15,672 nt of DNA from Candidatus Bipolaricaulota bacterium (GTDB lineage Bacteria > Bipolaricaulota > Bipolaricaulia > Bipolaricaulales > Bipolaricaulaceae). The notes below the pieces were generated by a model. The model was not told where the DNA came from, did not search any database, and saw only the letters and a list, made by a program, of their open reading frames with translations. The stretch spans positions 1-15,672 of the forward strand of contig JAGGRX010000031.1 in assembly GCA_021159405.1 (NCBI GenBank), read 5' to 3'. This document shows positions 6,679 to 14,709 of the stretch, piece after piece; position 1 is the stretch's first letter, and each line of letters starts with the position of its first letter. The translations under genes were made by a program, and so were the position numbers.

Positions 6679-8100
6679 ATGAAAAAGATAAAGCTCCCTG
6701 TAACGCGCATTGAGGGGCACGGCCTGATCACCCTCCGGTTGGGCGAGGACGGGGAGGTGGCCGAGGCCAAGTTCCACGTCACCGAGGTCCGGGGATTCGA
6801 GCGGTTCTGCCGGGGTCGCACCATCTGGGAGATGCCCGGGATCACCGCACGGATCTGCGGGATCTGCCCGGTGTCACACCTCCTCTGCTCGGCCAAGGCC
6901 GGGGATGCGATCCTGGCGGTGCGGCCTCCCCGGGCGGCGGACAAGCTCCGGAGGCTCATGAACCTCGGTCAGTTCGTCCAGTCCCATGCCCTGTCCTTCT
7001 TCCACCTCTCAAGCCCGGACTTGCTTTTGGGCTGGGACTCCGACCCCGCCCGCCGCAACGTGTTCGGCCTGATGGAAAAGCATCCGGAGCTGGCCCTGGA
7101 TGGGATCCGCCTTCGGGCCTACGGGCAGAAGGTCATCGAGGCGCTGGGGGGCAGGAAGATCCACCCGGCATGGGCAGTCCCCGGAGGGGTGAGGTCCCCG
7201 CTCTCCGAGGAGGCCAGGGACGCCCTGGCCGCGGGGCTCCCTGAGGCCATGCGCATTGTTCAGGACGCCATCTCCCTCTACGAGGAGCATTTGGATGACT
7301 GGGCTGAGGAGATCGCCACGTTCGGGAACTTCCCCAGTTTATTCATGTCCCTCGTGGCGGAGGACGGCACCTGGGAGCACTACGGCGGCCGGATCAGGTT
7401 CGTGGATGCGGACCGCAACGTGGTGGCCGACGGGCTGGACCCAGCCAGCTACCAGGAGTACATCGGCGAAAAGACCGAGGGCTGGTCCTACCTCAAGTTC
7501 CCCTACTACAAGGAGGCAGGCTACCCCGAGGGGCTGTATCGAGTGGGCCCCCTGGCCCGGCTCAACTGCTGCGACCGCATGGGCACCCCGCTTGCCGATG
7601 AGGCCCTGAAAAGGTTCCGGGCACTGGCGGACGGAAAGGCCGTCACCTCCTCCTTCCACTACCACTACGCCCGCCTGATCGAGATCTTGGCCTCCTTGGA
7701 GCGGATCGGCCGGTACCTCGAGGACCCGGAGGTCCTCTCCGCCAGGGTGCGTGCCGAGGCGGGGATCAACGAGCTTGAAGGGGTAGGGGTACATGAGGCC
7801 CCCCGAGGAACCTTATTCCACCATTACCGGGTGGATGAAGACGGGATCATCCAGTGGGTGAACCTGATCGTGTCCACCGGTCAGAACAACCTGGCCATGA
7901 ATCGCACCGTAAGGCAGATCGCCCAGCGTTATCTCACCGGAAGGGAGATCACAGAAGGGCTCCTCAACCGCCTTGAGGGCGGGATCCGGGCCTACGATCC
8001 TTGTCTTTCCTGTTCGGTGCACGCGGTGGGAAGGATGCCCCTCAAGGTCCAGCTTTTCGATCAAGGCGGGGCCTTGATCTCAGAAAGGGCACGGGCATGA
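6679..8100 (+). CDS. hoxH: [NiFe]-hydrogenase large catalytic subunit (HoxH/HydL type)
   Basis: Binds the Ni-Fe(CN)2CO centre and interconverts H2 with protons and electrons. The 473 residues include the L1 motif [10 protein letters not shown] with Cys60 and Cys63, and the L2 motif [10 protein letters not shown] with Cys442 and Cys445. These motifs are of the group 3c/3d type. Twenty-five residues follow His448, ending ERARA. This is the C-terminal peptide expected to be removed after Ni insertion by the protease encoded next. The ATG at 6679 is preferred over a TTG at 6661 because GAGGTGG ends five bases before it and [15 protein letters not shown] is the normal N-terminus of the family. It overlaps the protease gene as ATGA. 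No frameshift or missing ligand is seen. Confidence 0.95.
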   Translation: MKKIKLPVTRIEGHGLITLRLGEDGEVAEAKFHVTEVRGFERFCRGRTIWEMPGITARICGICPVSHLLCSAKAGDAILAVRPPRAADKLRRLMNLGQFVQSHALSFFHLSSPDLLLGWDSDPARRNVFGLMEKHPELALDGIRLRAYGQKVIEALGGRKIHPAWAVPGGVRSPLSEEARDALAAGLPEAMRIVQDAISLYEEHLDDWAEEIATFGNFPSLFMSLVAEDGTWEHYGGRIRFVDADRNVVADGLDPASYQEYIGEKTEGWSYLKFPYYKEAGYPEGLYRVGPLARLNCCDRMGTPLADEALKRFRALADGKAVTSSFHYHYARLIEILASLERIGRYLEDPEVLSARVRAEAGINELEGVGVHEAPRGTLFHHYRVDEDGIIQWVNLIVSTGQNNLAMNRTVRQIAQRYLTGREITEGLLNRLEGGIRAYDPCLSCSVHAVGRMPLKVQLFDQGGALISERARA

Positions 8101-8528
8101 AAACGCTGGTGGTGGGCTTCGGTCACCCGTTGCGGCGGGACGATGGCGTAGGCCTGTGGGTGGCCCAGCGCCTTGAGGGGATGCCCGGGGTGGAGGTGGT
8201 GGCAGCCCAGGCCTTGACCCCGGAGCTCATCCCCAAGATCGCCACCTCTGACCTGGTCATCTTCGTGGACGCCCGGGTCGGATCGGGACCGGTGTGTTGG
8301 ACCCGGATCCGGCCTGGAGTGCGGCCGGCCCTGATCCACGCCCTGTCCCCCCAAGGCCTTTTGGCCTGGACGGAATACCTGTTCGGCAGGGTCCCCGAGA
8401 GTTGGCTCGTCACCCTGCCTGCCCGGGATCTCTCCTTCGGGGAGGGGCTGTCCCGAAAGACCCGCCTGGCGGCGGAGGGACTCCTGAGCCGCATCCGTAC
8501 CTATCTGGCAGAAAGGAGCGAGCAATGA
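8097..8528 (+). CDS. hoxW: Hydrogenase maturation endopeptidase (HycI/HoxW family)
   Basis: A 143-residue Ni-dependent maturation protease that cleaves the large-subunit precursor after the histidine of the L2 motif. The signature [13 protein letters not shown] (7-19) has Asp16 at the first Ni-sensing position, VDAR gives Asp58, and HALSP gives His81, matching the Glu/Asp, Asp, His triad known from HybD and HycI. In the first loop a His replaces the common Asn (GN becomes GH). The start at 8097 overlaps the large-subunit stop (ATGA), so enzyme and substrate are made from coupled genes; a longer reading frame upstream lies wholly inside the large-subunit gene. It is the only hydrogenase maturation gene in the window. 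HypA-F genes must be elsewhere. Confidence 0.92.
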   Translation: MKTLVVGFGHPLRRDDGVGLWVAQRLEGMPGVEVVAAQALTPELIPKIATSDLVIFVDARVGSGPVCWTRIRPGVRPALIHALSPQGLLAWTEYLFGRVPESWLVTLPARDLSFGEGLSRKTRLAAEGLLSRIRTYLAERSEQ

Positions 8529-10315
8529 GGCGGCTTGAGGTCCTGGTGTGCTCCGGCACGGCCTGCCTCTCCTCAGGAAGCGAGGCGGTTAAGCGGGCCC
8601 TTCTTGAGGCCATTTCCGCCCATGGTATCGCCGATGAGGTGCGCATCGTCGAGACCGGCTGCATGGGCCCCTGTGAGCTTGGGCCGGTGATGCTCGTCTA
8701 CCCCGAGGGGACCTTTTACGTCAAGGTGCGGCCCGAGGATGCCGAGGAGATCGTGGTCGAGCACTTCCTGAAAGGGCGGCCTGTGCAGCGGCTTTTGTGG
8801 GCGGAGGGGGCCCCAGCACCCAGGGAAATCCCGTTCTTCGCTCGGCAAAAAAAGGTGGTACTCGCCAATTGCGGGATCATAGATCCTGAGGAGATCGAGG
8901 AGTACATCGCCGCCGGGGGCTACGAGGCCCTGGGGAAGGCCCTCACCGAGATGTCTCCGGACGAGGTGATCGAGGAGATCAAGCGGTCCGGGCTCAGGGG
9001 CCGGGGCGGGGCCGGCTTCCCCACCGGGGTCAAGTGGGAGCTTGTGCGAAAGGCCCCTGGAAGTGAAAAGTACGTGATCTGCAATGCGGACGAGGGGGAT
9101 CCCGGGGCGTTCATGGATCGGGCCATCCTGGAAGGGGATCCCCACGCGGTGCTCGAGGGCATGGCGATAGCCGCCTATGCCGTGGGTGCAAAGCGGGGTT
9201 ACATCTACGTGCGGGCCGAGTACCCGCTTGCCATCCAGCGCCTTAAGCGGGCCATCTCCCAGGCGCGGGAGTATGGCCTGTTGGGGGATGACATCTTTGA
9301 AAGTGGCTTTTCTTTCGACGTGGAACTCCGGATGGGGGCAGGGGCGTTCGTGTGCGGGGAGGAGACGGCCCTGATCGCCTCCATCGAGGGCCGGCGGGGC
9401 GAGCCCCGCCCGCGCCCCCCTTATCCCGCCCAATCCGGCCTCTGGGGAAAGCCCACCCTGATCAACAACGTGGAGACCTTCGCCAACGTGCGGCACATCA
9501 TCCTCAAGGGGGCGGACTGGTTCTCCTCCCTGGGCACCCAGACCAGCAAGGGCACGAAGGTGTTCGCCCTGGCCGGCCAGGTCAAGAACACCGGGCTCGT
9601 CGAGGTCCCAATGGGAATAACCTTAAGGGAACTCATCTTCGAGGTCGGCGGCGGGGTCCCGGAGGGCCGGAAGTTCAAGGCGGTCCAGATCGGGGGTCCT
9701 TCAGGAGGATGTCTTCCGGAGGAGCTCCTCGATGTTCCCGTGGATTACGAGTCGCTCCGAGAGCACGGGGCGATCATGGGCTCGGGCGGCGTGATCGTGC
9801 TCGATGACTCAGCATGTATGGTGAACGTGGCCAAGTTCTTCCTGCAGTTCACCGCTGATGAATCCTGCGGAAAATGCACCCCCTGCCGGGTGGGCACCCA
9901 GATGATGCTGGAGATCCTAAACCGCATCACGGAGGGCGAGGGCACCGAGGAGGACCTGGCCCGGCTGGAGGAGCTGGCACAGCTGGTGAAGAGCGCATCT
10001 CTATGCGGCCTGGGGCAAACCGCCCCCAATCCGGTGCTTTCCACTCTCCGTTATTTCCGCGATGAGTACTTAGCTCATATCCGAGATAAGGCCTGCCCGG
10101 CCGGGGTATGTCCGGCCCTCATCCACTACGAGATCGATCCGGAACTGTGCCGGGGCTGTGATGCCTGCCGGCGGGCCTGCCCCACCGGGGCGATCCAGGG
10201 CACGCCGGGCAAACCCCCCTACACGCTGGATCAATCGCGATGTATCCGATGTGGGGCCTGCCTTGCTGCCTGCCCGTTCGGGGCGATCGCCAGGCTCCCT
10301 GGGAGAAAGGAGTGA
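8525..10315 (+). CDS. hydB: HydB/HndC-type NADH-binding flavin iron-sulfur subunit
   Basis: A 596-residue flavin subunit of the bifurcating hydrogenase type. Domains in order: an N-terminal thioredoxin-like 2Fe-2S domain with Cys9, Cys14, Cys46 and Cys50; the NuoF core with glycine-rich [11 protein letters not shown] (158-168), FMN-site [14 protein letters not shown] (186-199) and [12 protein letters not shown] (278-289); the 4Fe-4S site of [10 protein letters not shown] (Cys448, 451, 454) plus Cys494; a possible zinc site, His518, Cys524, Cys529 and His534, resembling that of HydB proteins; and two C-terminal ferredoxin clusters, Cys542/545/548/552 and Cys573/576/579/583. GDPGAFMDR is the form I associate with HydB/HndC, whereas respiratory NuoF usually has GEPGTFKDR. 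The start at 8525 has AAAGGAG six bases upstream and overlaps the protease stop. It should exchange electrons between NAD(H), ferredoxin and the hydrogenase arm. Confidence 0.93.
   Translation: MRRLEVLVCSGTACLSSGSEAVKRALLEAISAHGIADEVRIVETGCMGPCELGPVMLVYPEGTFYVKVRPEDAEEIVVEHFLKGRPVQRLLWAEGAPAPREIPFFARQKKVVLANCGIIDPEEIEEYIAAGGYEALGKALTEMSPDEVIEEIKRSGLRGRGGAGFPTGVKWELVRKAPGSEKYVICNADEGDPGAFMDRAILEGDPHAVLEGMAIAAYAVGAKRGYIYVRAEYPLAIQRLKRAISQAREYGLLGDDIFESGFSFDVELRMGAGAFVCGEETALIASIEGRRGEPRPRPPYPAQSGLWGKPTLINNVETFANVRHIILKGADWFSSLGTQTSKGTKVFALAGQVKNTGLVEVPMGITLRELIFEVGGGVPEGRKFKAVQIGGPSGGCLPEELLDVPVDYESLREHGAIMGSGGVIVLDDSACMVNVAKFFLQFTADESCGKCTPCRVGTQMMLEILNRITEGEGTEEDLARLEELAQLVKSASLCGLGQTAPNPVLSTLRYFRDEYLAHIRDKACPAGVCPALIHYEIDPELCRGCDACRRACPTGAIQGTPGKPPYTLDQSRCIRCGACLAACPFGAIARLPGRKE
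8891..9040 (+). repeat. 150-bp tract nearly identical to part of the second flavin-subunit gene
   Basis: This stretch inside hydB and 11145-11294 inside the second nuoF differ at only four of 150 positions, all third codon positions, and encode the same 50 residues ([10 protein letters not shown] to GVKWE). The 30 bases on either side differ at 11 and 16 positions respectively. The sharp edges look like a gene-conversion tract. Confidence 0.85.
10306..10312 (+). promoter_or_regulatory. Ribosome binding site of the second NuoE gene
   Basis: AAAGGAG ends five bases before the GTG at 10318 and decides for that start. A GTG at 10312 is too close to the site, and an ATG at 10240 lies inside the last ferredoxin domain of hydB. 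Confidence 0.75.
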
Positions 10316-10317
10316 GG

Positions 10318-10776
10318 GTGGAAAAGCTGGAAATCGTCCGCCGATTCCCGAGGAAGCGTGACCAATTGCTTGCCATCCTGCACGAGCTTCAGCGAGCAAA
10401 CCCGCGTAACTATCTAACCGGCGAGGACCTGCGCCTGGTGGCAGAATACCTAGACCTTCCGCTCTCTGCAGTGCACGACGCGGTGACCTTCTACTCCATG
10501 TTCTCGCTTGTGCCCCGGGGCAAGCACATCATCCGGCTGTGCGATTCCCCTCCCTGTCACCTCGCCGGGGCTTGGTCCCTCCTTTCGGCACTGAAGGAGG
10601 AGCTGGGGATCGACGTAGGGCAGACTACCGAGGACGGCCTGTTTACCCTGGAGCTCACCAGCTGCCTCGGGGTGTGCGGGGTGGCCCCGGCGATGATGAT
10701 CGACGATGAGGTATACGGGAACCTGACCCCGGAAAGGCTCAAGGAGATTCTAGCGCGCTATCGGGAGGAAGGATGA
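10318..10776 (+). CDS. nuoE: Second NuoE-like 2Fe-2S subunit
   Basis: A 152-residue paralogue of the subunit at 4073, again an N-terminal helical bundle (with AVHDAVTFYSMFS at 51-63) followed by a thioredoxin-like 2Fe-2S domain. The four ligands are intact: Cys75 and Cys80 in LCDSPPCHLAG, and Cys116 and Cys120 in CLGVCGVAPAMM. The DSPPC loop differs from the GTAC loop of the first copy. The DNA shares the 19-base string starting at 10524 with 4291 and similar stretches near its end, but no long identical tract. The GTG start lies two bases after the hydB stop and the gene runs into the second nuoF as ATGA, so these two were probably kept as a pair. It should deliver electrons to or from the second flavin subunit. 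Confidence 0.92.
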   Translation: MEKLEIVRRFPRKRDQLLAILHELQRANPRNYLTGEDLRLVAEYLDLPLSAVHDAVTFYSMFSLVPRGKHIIRLCDSPPCHLAGAWSLLSALKEELGIDVGQTTEDGLFTLELTSCLGVCGVAPAMMIDDEVYGNLTPERLKEILARYREEG

Positions 10777-12386
10777 GGATCGCACGGGCGCACGTGTTAG
10801 TTGGGGTAGATGAGGAGGCCCGCCTCGCGGGCGTGGATCGGGTTCTGTCCGCCTTCAGGGAGGCCATTCGGAACGCCGGGCTGGAGGGCGAGGTCCAGGT
10901 GGTGGAGACGGGGACCCTGGGGGTCTCCGGTCGAGGCGTGGTGCTCGTGGTGTACCCAGAGGGGGTGTACTACGCCGGGGTCACCCCGGAGGACGTCCCG
11001 GTCATAGTGGAGGAGCATCTTTTGAAAGGGAGGCCGGTGGAGAGGCTCAGGCTTCCCGCCGCGGTGCCCCAGACCGAGCCCCGCCAGGTCCTGGGCCGGC
11101 AGGTGCGGGTGGTCCTCAGAAACTGTGGGGTGATCGACCCGGAAGAGATCGAGGAGTACATCGCCGCCGGGGGTTACGAGGCCCTGGGGAAGGCCCTCAC
11201 CGAGATGTCCCCGGATGAGGTGATCGAGGAGATCAAGCGGTCCGGGCTCAGGGGCCGGGGCGGGGCCGGCTTCCCCACCGGGGTGAAGTGGGAGGCGGTG
11301 CGCCGCGCTTCCGGCCAGGAGAAATACGTGATCTGCAACGCCGACGAGGGCGAGCCCGGAACGTTCAAAGACCGCCTTATCCTGGAAGGGGATCCCCACA
11401 AGCTCATCGAGGGCATGATCATTGCTGGCTATGCGGTGGGGGCGAGGAAGGGGTACGTGTACATCCGAGGAGAGTACCAGCTTTCCATCGCCCGAATGCA
11501 AAAAGCCATCTCCCAGGCGAGGGAGTACGGCCTTTTGGGGGATGATATCCTCGGGAGCGGGTTTTCCTTCGACCTCGAGGTCCGCCCCGGGGCCGGGGCC
11601 TACGTGTGCGGCGAGGAAACCTCCCTCATCGAGTCCCTGGAGGGCAAGCGCGGCTGGCCCAGGATCCGTCCACCGTACCCGGTAACCTGCGGCCTCTGGG
11701 GCAAGCCCACGGTGGTTAACAACGTGGAGACCTTGGCCAACGTCCCGGAGATCCTCCGTCAGGGCGCCGACTGGTACCGCACCTTGGGCACGCCCACCTG
11801 CCCGGGGACGAAGGTGTACACCCTCCTTGGGCATGTCCGCTATCCGGGCCTGGTGGAGGTGGAGATGGGCACCCCCTTGCGGACGCTGGTTTACGAGCTC
11901 GGCGGCGGAGTCCCCGAGGGGCGAACCTTGAAGGCCGTTTTGGTGGGGGGAGCCGCCGGGGCCTTCCTCTCGCCCCAGGACCTGGACGTGCGCATGGACT
12001 TCGACTCCCTCAGGGAAATGGCCGCCGCCCTGGGCTCGGGGGCTGTGCTGGTCATGGACGAGTCCGCTTGCATCGTGGACATGCTGGCCTCGGTGCTCAG
12101 GTTCTTCCGCCATGAATCGTGCGGCCAATGCACCCCCTGCCGGGCCGGGACCGATGCCCTGGTGCGCCTCATCGAGGCGGTTCGCCGTGGAGAGGGGGAC
12201 GGGCGTACACTCGGGCTCATGACGGAGATAGTGGAGACGATGAGGCTCGCCTCCCTATGCCCCTTGGGCCAGTCAGTTGCCTTGCCGGTGACCACCGCCT
12301 TGACCCACTTCCGCGATGAGTTCGAAGCCCACCTGGCTGGCGAGCCCTGTCCCCGTTGCCACAAGCTCGAGAGGGCGCTCAGATGA
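10773..12386 (+). CDS. nuoF: Second NuoF-like NAD(P)H/FMN subunit, stripped of outer Fe-S modules
   Basis: A 537-residue flavin subunit. The core is complete: [11 protein letters not shown] (160-170), CNADEGEPGTFKDR (188-201), GEETSLIESLEG (280-291), and the 4Fe-4S ligands Cys450, Cys453, Cys456 and Cys496. GEPGTFKDR is the form usual in respiratory NuoF, unlike the GDPGAFMDR of the neighbour at 8525. Residues 1-95 still align with the N-terminal ferredoxin-like domain of that neighbour (VVETGTLGVSGRGVVLVVYPEG against [21 protein letters not shown]), but all four cysteines are gone. The C-terminal ferredoxin domain is absent; the protein ends soon after a His520/Cys526/Cys529/His530 group, possibly a relic of the zinc site. 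It therefore looks like a plain diaphorase subunit sharing the operon with a bifurcating one. Its nucleotide preference is not readable. Confidence 0.92.
   Translation: MRIARAHVLVGVDEEARLAGVDRVLSAFREAIRNAGLEGEVQVVETGTLGVSGRGVVLVVYPEGVYYAGVTPEDVPVIVEEHLLKGRPVERLRLPAAVPQTEPRQVLGRQVRVVLRNCGVIDPEEIEEYIAAGGYEALGKALTEMSPDEVIEEIKRSGLRGRGGAGFPTGVKWEAVRRASGQEKYVICNADEGEPGTFKDRLILEGDPHKLIEGMIIAGYAVGARKGYVYIRGEYQLSIARMQKAISQAREYGLLGDDILGSGFSFDLEVRPGAGAYVCGEETSLIESLEGKRGWPRIRPPYPVTCGLWGKPTVVNNVETLANVPEILRQGADWYRTLGTPTCPGTKVYTLLGHVRYPGLVEVEMGTPLRTLVYELGGGVPEGRTLKAVLVGGAAGAFLSPQDLDVRMDFDSLREMAAALGSGAVLVMDESACIVDMLASVLRFFRHESCGQCTPCRAGTDALVRLIEAVRRGEGDGRTLGLMTEIVETMRLASLCPLGQSVALPVTTALTHFRDEFEAHLAGEPCPRCHKLERALR
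11145..11294 (+). repeat. Partner of the 150-bp near-identical tract
   Basis: Direct-repeat partner of 8891-9040. It covers the nucleotide-binding glycine-rich loop of the second flavin subunit. Four silent differences from the first copy, with sharply lower identity just outside. Confidence 0.85.
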
Positions 12387-13714
12387 AACTCACTTTCGCC
12401 GGGGCCGCAGGGACCGTTACGGGCTCCTGCTTCCACCTGGAAGCGGGTGGGCGGCAGCTTTTGGTGGACTGTGGCATGTTCCAGGGGCTGCCGGACCTGG
12501 AGGAAAGGAACTACGAGCCTTTCCCGTTCGATCCAAAGAAAGTGGAATGGGTCTTCCTCACCCATGGGCACCTTGATCACCTGGGGCTGATCCCGCGGCT
12601 GGTGCGGGAGGGATTCCGGGGCAAGGTCGCCTCCACGGTGCCCACCCGTGACATCGCCCACATCATGCTCATGGACGCCGCGCGCATCCAAGAAGAGGAA
12701 GGGGATGACGCCCTGTATACCTGGGAGGACGCCCTGGCCGCCCTGGATCGGTTTCAGGTTCATCTCGAGTACGGGGAGGTTCTTTCCCTGCCCGGCGGCA
12801 TCCAGGCCAAATTCAACGACGCAGGCCACATCCTGGGGGCTGCCTTCGTAGAGCTCCATGTAGAGGGAAAGACCATAGTCTTCTCCGGGGATTTGGGAAA
12901 TAGAGGAAAACCCCTGGTGGAGGATCCAAGTTACCCGCCCAAGGCGGACGTCCTCGTGCTCGAGTCCACCTATGGGGACCGGGTGCACCGACCCATCGAG
13001 GAATCCATCGAAACGCTAAGGCAGGCCATTTGGGAGACGCTGTCCGCTGGGGGAAACGTGATCATCCCCTCCTTCGCCCTGGAACGGACCCAGGAGGTGC
13101 TGTACATCCTGTTCAATCTGTGGCGAGAGCGGAAGATCCCTCGCTGCCGTATCTATCTCGACTCGCCCCTGGCCACACATGCCATACGGATCTTCGAGCG
13201 GTATACGGACCGGTTTCCAGAACCCGCCCGCAGGACTTTTCTCAAAAAACGCAACCCATTCGATTTCGAGCTCCTTGAGTACACCCTTACCAAGCGGGCC
13301 TCCAAGCGCATCCCGAGCGACGAAGGCGGCGCGATCATCATCGCCGGCTCGGGGATGTGCACCGGCGGGCGGGTGCTGTTTCACCTACGTAAGAACTTGC
13401 CCCGTCCGGAGTCATCCGTGGTGTTTGTGGGGTTCCAGGCCGTGGGGACTTTGGGCCGCCAGATCCTGGATGGCGCGACCCAGGTCGAGATCCTGGGGTC
13501 CATCGTACCGGTGCGGGCGAAGATCTGGCGTATCGACGGGCTTTCCGCCCACGCGGACCAGCCCATCCTGGTGGACTGGGCCCTGCACGCCGACCCCGAG
13601 CAGGTGTTCCTGGTCCATGGGGAGGAGCCCGCCCTCTCCGCCCTATCCGAAAGGCTGCATAGGCACGGCCTTTCGGTGCATGTGCCGGCCTGGCACGAGA
13701 CGGTAGAGCTATGA
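12383..13714 (+). CDS. Metallo-beta-lactamase/beta-CASP RNA-processing nuclease
   Basis: A 443-residue cytoplasmic zinc nuclease of the CPSF73/Ysh1-like beta-CASP group, which cleaves or trims RNA. The zinc-site motif HGHLDHLG (His61, His63, Asp65, His66), His149 in DAGHILGA and Asp170 in SGDLGNRG form the metallo-beta-lactamase core. ESTYGDR (Glu194), the SGMCTGGRVLFHL stretch of the beta-CASP domain, LSAHADQ (His390) and LVHGEE (His412) are the later motifs. All are present and the length is usual (about 450). The ATG at 12383 overlaps the nuoF stop; a frame start at 12356 lies inside nuoF. Its place in the operon suggests cotranscription with the hydrogenase but gives no functional link. 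RNA specificity cannot be inferred. Confidence 0.93.
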   Translation: MKLTFAGAAGTVTGSCFHLEAGGRQLLVDCGMFQGLPDLEERNYEPFPFDPKKVEWVFLTHGHLDHLGLIPRLVREGFRGKVASTVPTRDIAHIMLMDAARIQEEEGDDALYTWEDALAALDRFQVHLEYGEVLSLPGGIQAKFNDAGHILGAAFVELHVEGKTIVFSGDLGNRGKPLVEDPSYPPKADVLVLESTYGDRVHRPIEESIETLRQAIWETLSAGGNVIIPSFALERTQEVLYILFNLWRERKIPRCRIYLDSPLATHAIRIFERYTDRFPEPARRTFLKKRNPFDFELLEYTLTKRASKRIPSDEGGAIIIAGSGMCTGGRVLFHLRKNLPRPESSVVFVGFQAVGTLGRQILDGATQVEILGSIVPVRAKIWRIDGLSAHADQPILVDWALHADPEQVFLVHGEEPALSALSERLHRHGLSVHVPAWHETVEL

Positions 13715-13763
13715 ACTTAGGGCTTGCTTTTCACCACGGAGCCCACCAAAAAAGAAGAACCAC

Positions 13764-14696
13764 ATGAGGATCGCGGTGTTGGGCAGCTTGAACATGGATC
13801 TTGTGATGGAGGTCGAGCGCCTCCCCCGGCCAGGGGAGACGGTGCCGGGCAGGACATTTAGCCGCTATCCAGGGGGCAAGGGGAACAACCAGGCCATCGC
13901 CTCGGCACGCCTGGGGGCGGAGGTCAGCCTGTTCGGTTATGTGGGGGCGGACGCCTTCGGCGAGGAACTCCTCAGAGTAGCTCAGGATGCGGGCGTGGAT
14001 GTGACAGGCGTCAAGCGCCTCCCTCACGCCCAGACCGGGATAGCGTTGATCCTGGTGGCACCCGACGGGCAGAACCAAATTGCCTATGCCCCAGGGGCGA
14101 ACGGAAAGATCGACGAAAGCTATGTGGAGCAAATCATTCCCCGGCTTAAGGCCGCCGACGTACTACTGATGCAGCTGGAGATCCCGATTGGCCCGCTTGC
14201 CTTCCTCCTTCGCAAACTCCCGGAGGATCGGCCGCTTGTGATCCTGGACCCTGCCCCTGCCCAAGACCTCTCTGCCCTCCCGCTTAACCGGGTGGACTAT
14301 CTCACCCCCAATCGGGAGGAACTGGGCGTGCTTTTGGACAGTCCAGTCATGGAAAAGGACGAACTTATGCGGGCCTCTCAAACCCTCTTCAGTTTGGGGG
14401 TGCGACACCTGGTAGTCAAGGCAGATCGGGACGGAGCGTACCTCGCCGAATCAGGCGGGGTAACCCGCTTTCCGGCCTACAAGGTGAAGGCAGTGGACGC
14501 CACTGCGGCTGGCGATGCCTTCAACGCCGCTTTGGCGGTCATGCTTGCAGAGGGCAAAGGGCCGTATGAAGCCATCGGCTATGCCAACGCTGCCGCAGCC
14601 ATCACCGTGACCCGCAAGGGCGCTGTTTCCTCCCTCCCCACCCGGGCCGAGGTCCAGGACTTCCTCCGACACCCCTATCGCTACGACCCAGCTTGA
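13764..14696 (+). CDS. rbsK: PfkB-family carbohydrate kinase, probably ribokinase
   Basis: A 310-residue cytoplasmic sugar kinase that phosphorylates a sugar with ATP. The N-terminal GSLNMDLV (7-14) and GGKGNNQA (37-44) form the sugar-binding pattern of ribokinases; LMQLEIP and the NREEL motif follow; DATAAGDAF (245-253) contains the catalytic base Asp251 and the anion hole. GGKGxNQ, APGANG and LMQLE favour ribokinase over fructokinase or adenosine kinase, but substrate identity is not proven. The gene lies 49 bases after the nuclease gene, the largest gap in the + strand array, with only a poor ribosome binding site (AAAGAAGAA). It ends 13 bases from the convergent stop of the minus-strand gene, with no visible terminator between them. 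Confidence 0.88.
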   Translation: MRIAVLGSLNMDLVMEVERLPRPGETVPGRTFSRYPGGKGNNQAIASARLGAEVSLFGYVGADAFGEELLRVAQDAGVDVTGVKRLPHAQTGIALILVAPDGQNQIAYAPGANGKIDESYVEQIIPRLKAADVLLMQLEIPIGPLAFLLRKLPEDRPLVILDPAPAQDLSALPLNRVDYLTPNREELGVLLDSPVMEKDELMRASQTLFSLGVRHLVVKADRDGAYLAESGGVTRFPAYKVKAVDATAAGDAFNAALAVMLAEGKGPYEAIGYANAAAAITVTRKGAVSSLPTRAEVQDFLRHPYRYDPA

Positions 14697-14709
14697 CAAG
14701 CGTATTCTC

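Noticed and set aside
10797..12128. Long minus-strand open frame opposite the second nuoF
   Set aside because: It mirrors the codon structure of a well-supported gene, has low-complexity Gly/His/Pro-rich composition and no recognisable domain. The same holds for the other long antisense frames, such as 8573-9496 and 11891-12988.
4073..12386. Respiratory complex I fragment
   Set aside because: NuoE/F/G-like subunits are present, but there are no membrane subunits (NuoA, H, J-N) and no NuoB/C/D/I. The neighbours are a complete [NiFe] hydrogenase with its protease.
13720..13744. GGGCT/AGCCC inverted repeat after the nuclease gene, as a terminator
   Set aside because: Only five base pairs with a 15-base loop, and the stem is followed by A residues on the + strand with no T-run in the right place on either strand.
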